A stretch of DNA of 64,000 nucleotides from Nakamurella deserti (GTDB lineage: Bacteria; Actinomycetota; Actinomycetes; Mycobacteriales; Nakamurellaceae). Shown one piece after another: positions 49,503 to 58,642 of this stretch (its first letter is position 1; each line of letters begins with the position of its first letter). The stretch covers positions 672,315 through 736,314 of the forward strand of contig NZ_QCXS01000003.1 in assembly GCF_003260015.1 (NCBI RefSeq). The letters run 5' to 3'. A program made the translations under genes and the position numbers. The notes under the pieces are model-generated. The model was given only the letters and a program-made list of their open reading frames with translations, searched no databases and was not told where the DNA came from.

Positions 49503-51269
49503 TCAGTTCGTCTTGTAGGCGCCCACGAAACGCTCGTCGGTCAGCGGGCTCGGCACGAGACCCTGCACGGCGGCCGAGACCACCAGCGCCGGCGGCGAGT
49601 GCGAGATCGGGACGGCCGGCAGGTACTCGCCCATCAGCTTCTCGTTGAGCGTGACGTACAGCTCGGCCCGCTTGTCGGCGTCGGGCTCGCTGTCGGCGGT
49701 GGCCAGCTCCTCGGAGAGCTGGGCGCCCCACGGGTAGTCGGCGGTGTCGAACCGGCTCGTCGGGTCGGAGAAGAACGTGCCGATGAAGTTGTCCGGCGAG
49801 TTGTAGTCACCGGTCCAGCCGAGCAGGAAGGCGTCGGCCTGCTGGGCGTCGACGCCGTCCAGGTAGCCACCGTTCCACGGCTTGGACGTCTCGTTGACCG
49901 TGATGCCGACGGCCTCGAGGTCGGCCTTGAACGCCTGGAAGATGGCGCTCGGGTTCGGCATGTAGGGCCGGGAGACCTCGGTCGGCCACCAGAAGTTCAG
50001 CGTCAGGTTCGACTGCCCGGCCTCGGCGAGCAGCGACTTGGCCTTCTCCTGGTCGTAGTCGTACTTCGTGACGGTGTCGGTCCAGCCGTCGACGGTCTTC
50101 GGGTAGAACTCCAGCGCGACCTCGGCCCCCTCGGGCAGCTGGCTCGTCACGAACTCGCTGCGGTTCAGGGCGTAGGCGATGGCCTGACGGACCTTGAGAT
50201 CGAGCAGGGCCGGGTTGTTCTTCGGGTTCAGGCCCAGGTAGAGGACGTTGAAGGCGGGACGGACCAGCACCTGGTTGCCCTCGGCGGTCAGCGCCTCCCA
50301 GTCACCGGGGCTCGGCAGGTCGTAGCCGTCGATGGTGCCGGCCTGCAGCTCCTGCTTGCGCGCGGACTCGTCCGGGATGATCTTGAAGATCAGCGTCTTG
50401 GACTTGGCCTTGTCGCCCCAGTAGTCCTCGTTGCGGGTCAGCTCGACGGTGCCGTTGGCGGTGTCGTACTTGCTGAACGTGAACGGGCCGGTGCCGGTCG
50501 GGTGCTCCAGCGCGTAGGCCGGGTACTTGAAGGAGTCACCCTCGGCGACCACGTTGTTCGCGTCGTACTGCTCCAGCGCCGCGGGCGACTGGATGGAGAA
50601 CGACGGCAGGCCGAGGATGTTCGGGAACTTCGAGGTGACGCGGGTCAGCTCGATGACGGCGGTGCCGGCGTCGGAGGCGGTGCATTTCGAGTAGATGCTG
50701 GGCACCGCGGCACCCGCGTCGTCCACCTGGTCCTTGAAGCCGCCCATGGTGTCGCTCCAGTACTGCGCCTGGGTCGCCCCGGCACCCGACTGGGAGTACA
50801 TCCGGTCGAAGTTGAAGCAGACCGCGGCGGCGTCCAGGTCGGTGCCGTCGTGGAACTTCACGCCCTGGCGGATCTTGAACGTCCAGGTCAGGCCGTCCTC
50901 GGACGGTTCCCACGACTCGGCCAGCGACGGCTCGATGTCGGCGGTGCCCGGTGTGTAGGCGACCAGGCCCTCCGTCATCTGCCGGGTGACCTTGAAGGTC
51001 GCCCCGTCGGTGGCGTACAGCGGGTCGAACATGCTGGGCGCGCCCTCGGCGCCGAAGATGATCGTGCCGTCCGTCGAGGCGGGCTCGCCGGTGGCGCCCC
51101 CGCTGCTCTCGCCGACCGGCAGGGTGCCCTCGGCGCCGGAGTTGTTCTGGCTGGCGATGCTCTCGGTGTCCCGGCTGGACGACGCGCACGAGGCCAGCGT
51201 GACGGCGAGTGCCGCCGCGGTGGCCGCGGCGAACACGCGGCGTGTTCGGTGGGGACGCTTCACAGGCAT
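49503..51269 (-). CDS. Oligopeptide-type ABC transporter substrate-binding lipoprotein (DppA-like, SBP_bac_5)
   Basis: A 588-aa lipoprotein: Arg-rich N-terminus, hydrophobic core and lipobox LASC near residue 30, then an SBP_bac_5 domain with IEPSLAESWEPSEDGLTWTF, KIRQGVKFHDGTDLDAAAV, LDLKVRQAIAYALNR and DAFLLGWTGDYNSPDNFIGT. Such proteins capture peptides, nickel or other solutes. The ATG at 51269 has AAGGAAAGGA just upstream; the frame is open far beyond but without similarity. It heads a five-gene importer operon. Confidence 0.93.
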   Translation of the reverse strand: MPVKRPHRTRRVFAAATAAALAVTLASCASSSRDTESIASQNNSGAEGTLPVGESSGGATGEPASTDGTIIFGAEGAPSMFDPLYATDGATFKVTRQMTEGLVAYTPGTADIEPSLAESWEPSEDGLTWTFKIRQGVKFHDGTDLDAAAVCFNFDRMYSQSGAGATQAQYWSDTMGGFKDQVDDAGAAVPSIYSKCTASDAGTAVIELTRVTSKFPNILGLPSFSIQSPAALEQYDANNVVAEGDSFKYPAYALEHPTGTGPFTFSKYDTANGTVELTRNEDYWGDKAKSKTLIFKIIPDESARKQELQAGTIDGYDLPSPGDWEALTAEGNQVLVRPAFNVLYLGLNPKNNPALLDLKVRQAIAYALNRSEFVTSQLPEGAEVALEFYPKTVDGWTDTVTKYDYDQEKAKSLLAEAGQSNLTLNFWWPTEVSRPYMPNPSAIFQAFKADLEAVGITVNETSKPWNGGYLDGVDAQQADAFLLGWTGDYNSPDNFIGTFFSDPTSRFDTADYPWGAQLSEELATADSEPDADKRAELYVTLNEKLMGEYLPAVPISHSPPALVVSAAVQGLVPSPLTDERFVGAYKTN

Positions 51270-51784
51270 TCCTTTCCTTGCGGTCGCCCCACCCGGGCGG
51301 GTGGGTCGGGACGACCGGACTGTCTGACGGCGGGTGGTGCGGGTGCTGGAGAAGAAGGGTGCGGCAGGGGTCGAGGTCGGCGACGGGCGGTGCGGCGGAA
51401 CAGGTCGGCGGCGGTCGCGATGGTCGCTCACCGTCCCGGCACCCGCGCGGCGGGGGCCGGTCCGGTCAACGGCCGCAGCATCCGCCGGACGGACGGCGGA
51501 CAGCCGTACATCCTGCGGTCGAACCGGACATGGAGCCCAGATTTCGCGTACCGCTCCGACGGGTGACGACATTCCGCCGGAGCAGTAAAGGCACCGTACG
51601 TCGACGGTCGGTGCCCGGACCACACCGGGGGGCCGATCGTTACCTTTCGGTAGCTCCGTCCGGGTGACCGGCGGCGGCGGCGGTGCACCCCGGGTGACCA
51701 CCCGGCGGCCGTTCCGGCCCGCCCGGGTGCAGGCGCTGATCTGCGACAATCGACGGCGGCCAACAGCGCACCACGAGGAGAGCC
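51270..51784. other. 515-bp divergent intergenic region between dppA-like gene and glyA
   Basis: No convincing gene is seen. It should hold the promoters of both neighbours. A -10-like GACAAT (51746-51751) lies upstream of the glyA ribosome-binding site GAGGAG; a GGGTGACCACCC hairpin at about 51690-51701 and other GC-rich palindromes lie in the glyA leader. I compared the leader with ZTP and glycine riboswitch patterns and found no match. Confidence 0.5.
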
Positions 51785-53122
51785 ATGACCATCGATTCCG
51801 ACGTCCGCCCCGACGCCACCGACGCCCCCCCGGCCGCCGCCTGGCCGGGGCTCAACGCCTCGCTGGCCGAGGCCGACCCGGAGGTCGCGGCCCAGATCGC
51901 CCAGGAGCTGCGGCGTCAGCAGAACACCCTGGAGATGATCGCCTCGGAGAACTTCGCCCCGGTCGCCGCACTGCAGGCCCAGGGAAGTGTGCTGACCAAC
52001 AAGTACGCCGAGGGCTACCCGGGGCGGCGCTACTACGGCGGCTGCGAGTACGTCGACGTCATCGAGACGCTGGCCATCGAGCGCATCACCGCGCTGTTCG
52101 GGGCCGGCTTCGCCAACGTCCAGCCGCACTCCGGCGCGCAGGCCAACGCCGCCGCCATGCAGGCGTTGATCAAGCCGGGCGACACCATCCTGGGTTTGTC
52201 GCTGGCGCACGGCGGCCACCTCACCCACGGCATGCGGATCAACTTCTCCGGCCTGCTCTACAACGTGGCGGCGTACGAGGTGAGCAAGGAGGACCACCGG
52301 ATCGACATGGACGAAGTCGCCCGGCTGGCGGAGCAGCACCGTCCCCAGCTGATCATCGCCGGCTGGTCGGCCTACCCCCGGCACCTCAACTTCGCCCGGT
52401 TCCGCGAGATCGCCGACTCCGTCGGCGCGTACCTGATGGTCGACATGGCCCACTTCGCCGGCATCGTCGCGGCCGGGCTCCACCCGTCGCCGATCCCGCA
52501 CGCGCACGTCGTCACCACCACGACGCACAAGACGCTCGGCGGCCCGCGCGGCGGCGTCATCATGACCAACGACCCGGCGCTGGCCAAGAAGATCAACTCG
52601 GCCGTGTTCCCCGGCCAGCAGGGCGGTCCGCTGGAGCACGTCATCGCGGCCAAGGCCGTCGCGTTCAAGATGGCCGGCGACCCGGCGTTCAAGGAGCGGC
52701 TCGAGCGGACGCTGTCCGGCGCGCGGATCCTCGCCGAGCGGCTGACCGCGGGCGACGTCACCGAGGCCGGGGTGTCCGTGCTGACCGGCGGCACCGACGT
52801 CCACCTGGTGCTGGCCGACCTGCGCAACTCCGACCTGGACGGCAAGGCGGCCGAGGACCGGCTGCACGACATCGGCATCACGGTGAACCGCAACGCGGTG
52901 CCGTTCGACCCGCGGCCGCCGATGGTGACCTCCGGCCTGCGGATCGGCACCCCGGCGCTGGCCACCCGCGGCTTCGACGACACCGACTTCGCCGAGGTGG
53001 CCGACATCATCGCCGCCGCCCTGGTCGAGCCGGCCGGGGAACTGTCCGCCGAGGTCACAGCGTCGCTGCGGGCCCGGGTGTCGGCGCTGGCCGCCGCGCA
53101 CCCGCTCTACACCGAGCTCTGA
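51785..53122 (+). CDS. glyA: Serine hydroxymethyltransferase
   Basis: A 445-aa PLP enzyme interconverting serine and glycine with tetrahydrofolate. The N-terminal [20 protein letters not shown] and [20 protein letters not shown] are diagnostic; PLP-binding Lys249 is in [34 protein letters not shown] near the end is also conserved. GAGGAG precedes the ATG. It feeds one-carbon units needed for methionine and SAM synthesis, though no regulatory link to the sulfur island is seen. Confidence 0.97.
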   Translation: MTIDSDVRPDATDAPPAAAWPGLNASLAEADPEVAAQIAQELRRQQNTLEMIASENFAPVAALQAQGSVLTNKYAEGYPGRRYYGGCEYVDVIETLAIERITALFGAGFANVQPHSGAQANAAAMQALIKPGDTILGLSLAHGGHLTHGMRINFSGLLYNVAAYEVSKEDHRIDMDEVARLAEQHRPQLIIAGWSAYPRHLNFARFREIADSVGAYLMVDMAHFAGIVAAGLHPSPIPHAHVVTTTTHKTLGGPRGGVIMTNDPALAKKINSAVFPGQQGGPLEHVIAAKAVAFKMAGDPAFKERLERTLSGARILAERLTAGDVTEAGVSVLTGGTDVHLVLADLRNSDLDGKAAEDRLHDIGITVNRNAVPFDPRPPMVTSGLRIGTPALATRGFDDTDFAEVADIIAAALVEPAGELSAEVTASLRARVSALAAAHPLYTEL

Positions 53123-53137
53123 GGCGCCGCTTTCCGC

Positions 53138-53165
53138 ACGGGCCCCGCCACACGGCGGGGCCCGT
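53138..53165. terminator. Terminator hairpin after glyA (bidirectional)
   Basis: ACGGGCCCCGCC and its complement GGCGGGGCCCGT form a perfect 12-bp stem with an ACAC loop, 15 nt after the glyA stop and 24 nt from the convergent lipoprotein stop. TT follows on the + side. Confidence 0.85.
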
Positions 53166-53189
53166 TCCGCGTGGGCCGGGGACGGCTCG

Positions 53190-53897
53190 TCAGCAGACGA
53201 CCTGCTGGACGCGCGCGGTCAGATCGGCCACGACCCCCGTGGTGTCGCCGATGACGACGGCCTGGCTGCCGACGGGTGCGATGGGTGGGGTGGTGCCGAC
53301 CGCGGTGCCCAGCGCGTTGACCGGATCGCGGCTCTTGTCGAAGATGCCGACCGTCACGTTCGCGCCCGCGGGGCACCCGGGCACGCTGAACACCATGATC
53401 CCGAAGCAGCCGCTGGCCTGATCCGGAGTGCAGTCGAACTCGTCGGTGGTCATCGGGCGGTAGCCCAGATCGGATCCGGCGGCGTAGAACCCCGTGGGCA
53501 GCTGCGCCGGGGCGTCCGTCGCGGCGGTACCGGCTGTCCCGGCCGTCGTCGTCGCCGGGTTGGACGCGTCGGTGCCGGGTGTCGCGGTGGGGCCGGTCGT
53601 GGTGCCGGGGCCGGGCGTGGTGTCGGGGCCGGGTGTCGCGTCGGGGCCGGGCGTGGTGCCAGGGCCGGGCGCGGTGTCGGAGCCGGGCGCGGTGCCGGAG
53701 CCGGGCGCGGTGTCGGGGTTTCCGTCGCCGGTCGCGGGGGGTGTGCTCGGTGCCGCCCGTCCCGGCGACGGCGCGACGGCGGCGGACGACGAGCCGCCGG
53801 GGAGCGCGGCGCCGTCGGTTCCCGGTCGGCCGGACACCGACGACGAACAGGCCGCGAGGGCGAGGGTGACCAGCCACAGCGCGACCGTTCGGCGCAT
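53190..53897 (-). CDS. Lipoprotein with Pro/Gly/Thr repeat region, unknown function
   Basis: A 235-aa secreted lipoprotein: hydrophobic signal ending in lipobox LALAAC (Cys17), then a 100-residue low-complexity stretch built from six-residue units of the type A-P-G-S-G-T / T-P-G-P-D-T (encoded at about 53580-53720), and a C-terminal globular domain with four Cys (DCTPDQASGCFGIM, PGCPAG and the final Cys), likely two disulfides. The repeat may vary in length by slippage and act as a wall-spanning stalk. No family recognised. Confidence 0.75.
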   Translation of the reverse strand: MRRTVALWLVTLALAACSSSVSGRPGTDGAALPGGSSSAAVAPSPGRAAPSTPPATGDGNPDTAPGSGTAPGSDTAPGPGTTPGPDATPGPDTTPGPGTTTGPTATPGTDASNPATTTAGTAGTAATDAPAQLPTGFYAAGSDLGYRPMTTDEFDCTPDQASGCFGIMVFSVPGCPAGANVTVGIFDKSRDPVNALGTAVGTTPPIAPVGSQAVVIGDTTGVVADLTARVQQVVC

Positions 53898-54121
53898 CTG
53901 TCACCTCGGGTGTCCGGTCGGGCCGCCTCGGGTCGACGGTGTCGCGAGCGCGGCTGGCGGTGTTCGGGCGAGTATGCACCGGTACGGGAGGATCCGGCCC
54001 GGCGCGGGGCGTCGACCACGCACACGTCATCGTCCGGTCACGGCGTGTGACCCGCTCTCGGGGCGTCCGCCGTCCGTGACAGACTCGGGCCCCGGCAGAC
54101 GACGAGCGGGGAGCGCCACAC

Positions 54122-54751
54122 ATGACGGCACGGATCGAGCACCTGACCACCTCGGGCACCTTCAGCCTGGACGGCGGCACCTGGGACGTCGACAACAACG
54201 TGTGGCTGGTCGGCGACGACTCCGAGGTGGTGCTCATCGACGCGCCGCACGACAGCGCGGCGATCACCGCGGCGGTCGACGGGCGCACGGTGACGGCGAT
54301 CCTGTGCACCCACGCCCACGACGACCACATCGACGCGGCGCCCGCACTGGCCGACGGGCTCGGGGCGCCGATCCTGCTGCACCCGGCCGACCTCGAGCTG
54401 TGGGCGCTGACCTACGGCGACCGGCAGCCGGACGGCGCGTTGAGCGACGGCCAGACCTTCACCGTCGGTGGGGTGACGTTGCACGTGCTGCACACGCCGG
54501 GCCACTCGCCTGGCAGCTGCTCGTTCCACGTGCCCGAGCTGGGTGTGGTGTTCACCGGCGACACCCTGTTCAAGGGTGGTCCCGGAGCGACCGGCCGGTC
54601 GTTCTCCAGCTTCCCGATCATCGTCGACTCGATCCGTGACCGGCTGCTCACCCTGCCGCCCGAGACCGAGGTGCGCACGGGACACGGTGACTCCACCACC
54701 ATCGGAGCCGAGGCGCCCGACCTCGACGAGTGGATCGCCCGGGGGCACTGA
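54122..54751 (+). CDS. MBL-fold metallo-hydrolase
   Basis: A 209-aa glyoxalase II-like protein with the metal motif THAHDDHIDAAP near residues 61-72, HTPGHSPGSCSF with the next His, VFTGDTLFKGGPGATGRSFS with the bridging Asp, and a final TGHGDSTTIG His. A binuclear zinc or iron hydrolase, possibly a hydroxyacylglutathione/mycothiol hydrolase-like or persulfide dioxygenase-like enzyme. It stands alone downstream of a divergent lipoprotein gene, and the repeat array follows. Confidence 0.88.
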   Translation: MTARIEHLTTSGTFSLDGGTWDVDNNVWLVGDDSEVVLIDAPHDSAAITAAVDGRTVTAILCTHAHDDHIDAAPALADGLGAPILLHPADLELWALTYGDRQPDGALSDGQTFTVGGVTLHVLHTPGHSPGSCSFHVPELGVVFTGDTLFKGGPGATGRSFSSFPIIVDSIRDRLLTLPPETEVRTGHGDSTTIGAEAPDLDEWIARGH

Positions 54752-54831
54752 GCCTTCGCGCCACCGCGGTGTGGCCGACTTAGGTGTCCACCGCAGGGGC
54801 CACCGCCTGCTCGTCGGCCGCGTGTGCCTAT

Positions 54832-55590
54832 CGAATCCGGGTCTGCCGAGCCTGCAGGGTGAGCACACCCGGATTCGTCGAGCAGATCCTGCCGCGTCCG
54901 GTCCTCGGCAAACGCATACGGGCCCTGGACCCTGGGTTTGCCCACCCACGATGGGTTCGCTCAGCCTGCAGGGTGAGCACACCCGGATTCGTCAGGCAGA
55001 TCCTGCCGCATCCGGTACCGGCACACACGTCTGATCCCCAGTGGCTAGCTCTCCTCACCGGGAATGCGCTGCCCCGCCTGCCAGGTGAGCACACCGCGAT
55101 TCGTCGGGCGGACCGGAGGCCGAGCCCACGACCGTGTGACTGCGGGAACCGGCGTCTGAGACCCGGTGTCCACCCCCGCGAGCTGAACGCAGCGCCATCC
55201 ACGGTGGGACCGGGCACATGGCGTGGCGCCAGCCCGTCGCTCTGCGCAGAGTCTGCCCACCGAATGCGCGTCTGCGCAGCCTGCAGGGTGGGCACACCGA
55301 TTCGACGCGCAGACCCGAGGCCGAGCCCACGACCGTAAGAGCGCGGGGTAGGCGGCGTCTGAGGGTCGGTGTTGTCGACCGCGTGTTGAGCGCCGCGCCC
55401 TCCCGGTCGGACCGGGCACTCGGCGTGGCGCCAGCCCGTCGCTCTGCGCAGAATCCGCACACCGCAGGTGCGTCTGCTCAGTCGTGGCGCCAACCCATTG
55501 CGGTATGCGGAATGTGCCCACCGAATATGGATCTACTCAGCCTGCAGGGTGAGCACACCCGGATTCGTCGGGCAGACCGTAGGCCGAGCC
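54832..55590. repeat. Array of five palindromic repeat modules (non-coding)
   Basis: Five modules share the core GCCTGCAGGGTGAGCACACC, starting at 54850, 54964, 55076 (degenerate), 55279 and 55540. The core is the centre of a near-palindrome of the form GCTCA-x-CCTGCAGG-x-TGAGC. In copy 1 it is enclosed by perfect 11-bp arms CGAATCCGGGT (54832-54842) and ACCCGGATTCG (54867-54877), so the whole module folds into one long hairpin. Right flanks GGATTCGTC-(G/A)-GGCAGA are shared by copies 1, 2 and 5. The stretch 54752-55717 has no convincing ORF and looks less GC-rich than its surroundings. It is unlike CRISPR: spacings are 114, 112, 203 and 261 bp and spacers are themselves related. Confidence 0.85.
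55076..55480. repeat. Diverged ~202-bp tandem duplication inside the repeat array
   Basis: Two consecutive units share exact blocks at constant distance: GAGGCCGAGCCCACGACCGT at 55116-55135 and 55317-55336 (201 bp apart), and a 31-bp identical block at 55220-55250 and 55422-55452 (202 bp apart) that begins GGCGTGGCGCCAGCCCGTCG. Between the blocks the units differ considerably. A third, partial copy of the second block (GTGGCGCCAACCC) is at 55484-55496. The duplication includes palindrome copies 3 and 4, showing that modules spread partly by tandem duplication. Confidence 0.85.
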
Positions 55591-55717
55591 CGCTTAGGCT
55601 GATCATCCGAGCGGAGCGTCATGTACACCGCAGAGTTCAGCGTGCGGGCGAACCGCCGCGATCGGACGAGCAGGCCGGTCCGACGGAAACGGCACCGCCC
55701 GTCCGGGGATGACTAGC

Positions 55718-58267
55718 TCAGCCGTCGAGGCGGCGGGCGCCGAGCTGCTGGGTGAGCAGCTCGATGGCGGTGACCTCGGGGTCGCCGACCACGACCTGCT
55801 CCCGCGGGGTGTCGTCGATCTTGCGGACGTCGTAGTCGTCGGGGGCGTCATCGGTGTCCGGCGGGGGGTCCGGCACCACGCTCAGCGCGGGCCGCTTCGC
55901 CGGCGGGCCGCCGTCCGGCGAGTCGCAGCGGATCGCCCACTGCGCGGACAGCACCTCATGGATCGCCTCCCGCAACACCGACACGTTGCCCGGTTCCATC
56001 ACCCGGCGAGCCATCGCCGCCGACGTGACCGTCAGGTGCAGCACGTTGTCGGTCAGGTCCGCGACGGTCGCCGCACCGAGCATCGCGTACGTCACGCGCT
56101 TACGACGCTGGACGGCGCTGAGGATCTCCGGCCACGACCGGCGAGCGTCGGTCACGTCCAGTGGCTTGCCGCCGGAAGGGCCGCCACCGGCCGGAGCATC
56201 GGCCGCAGCCGCGGCGGCAGGCCCGGCAGCGGACGCCGCCGGCGGCCGCGCGTCGGGTCGCTCCGTCGACGCCGCAGGCGAGGGGGCCGGTGCGACGGCT
56301 CGGCTGTCGGCGGTCGACGCCGCCGGACGATCCGGGGCGGCAGCGGGCCGTTCGGCCGTGGAACGCGGGGCCGGCGGCGGTCCGCCGCGATCAGCGGGCC
56401 GGGCACCGGACGTACGGGACTCCGACGGGCGGGACGCCGGGGGCGCAGCGGGCACCGGGTCGCCGTACTCCTCCTCGTCGGGCGGGGCGTCCGGCGGTGC
56501 CCAGTCGTCGGTCGGCGCCAACACCACCGGGGCATCGGCCGTTCCGGCCGGACCCGCGCCCGACGCCGATCCCGAGCGGGAACCGGACGGTGCGGCGGCA
56601 CCGCCCCGCGCTCCCCCGGCCGTCGGCCGCCGGGACGCGGACAATTTCGGCGGTGCGGGCAGTCCGAGGGCCGGGTTGACCGAGGGTCGGGACGGTGACG
56701 CCGGCGGCGCCGCGGCGGCAGCGGGCCGTTCGGGCCGCGCGGGAGCGGCCGGGGCCGCAACTGGACCAGCCGCGGACACGCCAGCCGGAGCGCCAGCCGG
56801 AGCAGCCGCGGAAACGTCAGCCGGAGCGCCGGTCGGAGCAGCCGCGGGTGCGGCAGCCGGGGCAGCGGCGGCCGGGGCGGCAGCGGGGGCGGCCGGGGCG
56901 GCAGCGGGGGCGGCCGGGGCGGCGGGCACCGCGGGGGCTGCGGCCGGAGCGGCCGGCGCCTCCGGAGCACCGCGCAGCGACGGTCGGCGGTACCCCTCGG
57001 CCCCGGCGGAGCTCGCGGCAGCCGGAGCGGCGGCGGGCGCGATCGCCGGGACGGCGGTCGCACCACCGACCGCGGGAGGCCCGGCCGGCGCGGTGACGGG
57101 CACGCCGGAGCTGACCGCCTGCTCGAGCCGCTCGACCCGCTGTACCAAGGCGCCGTCGCCACCGGACGCGGCCGGCAGCAGCATCCGGGCGCACATCAGC
57201 TCCAGGGCGAGCCGGGGGGCCGTGGTCCCGCGCATGTCGGTGAGACCGGTGTGCAGCACGTCCGCCAGTCGGGTCAGCGTCCCGGGCCCGAGCCGCTCGG
57301 ACTGCGCCTGCATGGCGATGACCTGGTCGTCCGGCGCGTCGATCAGGCCCTTGGCGGCGGCATCCGGCACCGCCGCGAGGATGACCAGGTCGCGGAAGCG
57401 TTGCAGCAGGTCGGCGGCGAAACGGCGCGGATCGTGCCCGGCCTCGACCACCTTGTCGATGGCGCCGAAGACGGAGGCGCCGTCGTCGGCGGCCAGCGCG
57501 TCGACCGTCTCGTCGAGCAGCGCGGAGTCGGTGACGCCGAGCAGGGCGACGGCGTGGCGGTAGGTCACACCCCCGGGGCCGGCTCCGGCCAGCAGCTGGT
57601 CGAGGATGGACAACGAGTCCCGGGCGGAGCCACCGCCGGCCCGGATGACCAGCGGGAACACCGCCGGCTCGACCTGGACCTGCTCCTCCGCGCAGAGCTT
57701 CTCCAGCAGCGTGCGCAACGTCGCCGGCGGAATCAGCCGGAACGGGTAGTGGTGCGTCCGCGAACGGATGGTCGTCATGACCTTGTCGGGCTCGGTCGTG
57801 GCGAAGATGAACACGAGGTGCTCCGGCGGCTCCTCGACGATCTTGAGCAGGGCGTTGAAGCCCTGCGCCGAGACCATGTGCGCCTCGTCGATGATGAACA
57901 CCCGGTACCGCGACTCGGCCGGCATGTAGAAGGCGCGGTCGCGCAGGTCGCGGGTGTCGTCGACACCACCGTGGCTGGCCGCGTCGAGCTCGACCACGTC
58001 CAGCGATCCCGGCCCCTCGGGGGCCAGCGCGATGCACGACGGGCACACGCCGCACGGATCGGGCGTCGGGCCCTCGACACAGTTCAGCGAGCGCGCCATG
58101 ATCCGGGCGCTGGACGTCTTGCCGCAGCCGCGGGGACCGCTGAACAGGTAGGCGTGGTTGACCCGGCCGGCCTTCAGCGCCGTGCGCAACGGCTCGGTGA
58201 CGTGGTCCTGCCCGACCACCTCGGCGAAGGTCGCCGGGCGGTATTTGCGATACAGAGCGAGAGCCAC
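55718..58267 (-). CDS. dnaX: DNA polymerase III subunit gamma/tau
   Basis: An 849-aa clamp-loader ATPase. It starts ALYRKYRPATFAEVVGQDHV, has Walker A SGPRGCGKTSSA at about residues 43-54, zinc-finger Cys in CVEGPTPDPCGVCPSC, Walker B FIIDEAHMVSAQGFNALLKI and sensor region PEHLVFIFATTEPDKVM. A 300-residue Ala/Pro-rich linker (encoded at about 56200-57100) precedes a conserved C-terminal tau domain (RRSWPEILSAVQRRKRVTYA). The GTG at 58267 follows a -10-like TAGCCT by 6 nt, suggesting a leaderless message. It starts 82 nt from the SRP RNA gene on the same strand. Confidence 0.96.
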   Translation of the reverse strand: MALALYRKYRPATFAEVVGQDHVTEPLRTALKAGRVNHAYLFSGPRGCGKTSSARIMARSLNCVEGPTPDPCGVCPSCIALAPEGPGSLDVVELDAASHGGVDDTRDLRDRAFYMPAESRYRVFIIDEAHMVSAQGFNALLKIVEEPPEHLVFIFATTEPDKVMTTIRSRTHHYPFRLIPPATLRTLLEKLCAEEQVQVEPAVFPLVIRAGGGSARDSLSILDQLLAGAGPGGVTYRHAVALLGVTDSALLDETVDALAADDGASVFGAIDKVVEAGHDPRRFAADLLQRFRDLVILAAVPDAAAKGLIDAPDDQVIAMQAQSERLGPGTLTRLADVLHTGLTDMRGTTAPRLALELMCARMLLPAASGGDGALVQRVERLEQAVSSGVPVTAPAGPPAVGGATAVPAIAPAAAPAAASSAGAEGYRRPSLRGAPEAPAAPAAAPAVPAAPAAPAAAPAAPAAAPAAAAPAAAPAAAPTGAPADVSAAAPAGAPAGVSAAGPVAAPAAPARPERPAAAAAPPASPSRPSVNPALGLPAPPKLSASRRPTAGGARGGAAAPSGSRSGSASGAGPAGTADAPVVLAPTDDWAPPDAPPDEEEYGDPVPAAPPASRPSESRTSGARPADRGGPPPAPRSTAERPAAAPDRPAASTADSRAVAPAPSPAASTERPDARPPAASAAGPAAAAAADAPAGGGPSGGKPLDVTDARRSWPEILSAVQRRKRVTYAMLGAATVADLTDNVLHLTVTSAAMARRVMEPGNVSVLREAIHEVLSAQWAIRCDSPDGGPPAKRPALSVVPDPPPDTDDAPDDYDVRKIDDTPREQVVVGDPEVTAIELLTQQLGARRLDG

Positions 58268-58349
58268 GGATGAAGGCTACGTGCTGGGTCCGACAGTGGT
58301 CTCCGGGCTGCACACACCGGTTCACGGCCACCCGGCCGGAGACGAAAGG

Positions 58350-58433
58350 GGACCCCCGCACCCGTCAGAGCTCCCGGACCCTTGCTGCCTTCCGACCCTG
58401 GGGGAGTTAAGGAGATGGACGCCGCGGGGGTCC
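58350..58433 (-). ncRNA. ffs: Small bacterial signal recognition particle RNA (4.5S-type)
   Basis: On the - strand the RNA begins GGACCCCCGC and ends GCGGGGGTCC, a perfect closing stem; the apical part contains GGGTCGGAAGGCAGCAAGGG, matching the conserved SRP domain IV with its GGAAG loop and asymmetric bulge that bind Ffh. About 84 nt are enclosed; mature ends may reach a few bases further. Location between dnaX and tRNA-Ser is the usual place in actinobacteria. Confidence 0.93.
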
Positions 58434-58534
58434 GTCGGCAAGCATAACGGCTCCCCGGGGCGCCCCGCACCCCCGCCGAGGTCGCGGCGGCGGGAGGTCC
58501 GGACCACCCCGTCCGGGCCGGTAGACTCCTCCGC

Positions 58535-58622
58535 GGAGGATTCGCCTAGTGGCCTATGGCGCACGCTTGGAAAGCGTGTTGGGGTAACTCCCTCAGGGGT
58601 TCGAATCCCCTATCCTCCGCCA
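58535..58622 (+). tRNA. tRNA-Ser(GGA)
   Basis: An 88-nt class II tRNA with acceptor stem GGAGGAT/ATCCTCC, anticodon stem CACGC/GCGTG enclosing TTGGAAA (anticodon GGA, reading UCC and UCU), a long variable arm (TTGGGGTAACTCCCTC) and T arm GGGGTTCGAATCCCC. The terminal CCA is encoded at 58620-58622. Confidence 0.97.
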
Positions 58623-58642
58623 CGACATCCCTGACCGGGGCG

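Noticed and set aside
51600-51785. ZTP or glycine riboswitch before glyA
   Set aside because: The GGGTGACCACCC hairpin is suggestive but the conserved second halves of those motifs are missing.
54832-55590. CRISPR array
   Set aside because: Repeat spacing is irregular (112-261 bp), intervening DNA is itself repeated, and no cas genes are present.
54784-55712. Overlapping open frames of 130-220 codons inside the repeat array
   Set aside because: They exist on both strands across repeat copies, show no family and reflect the palindromic modules.
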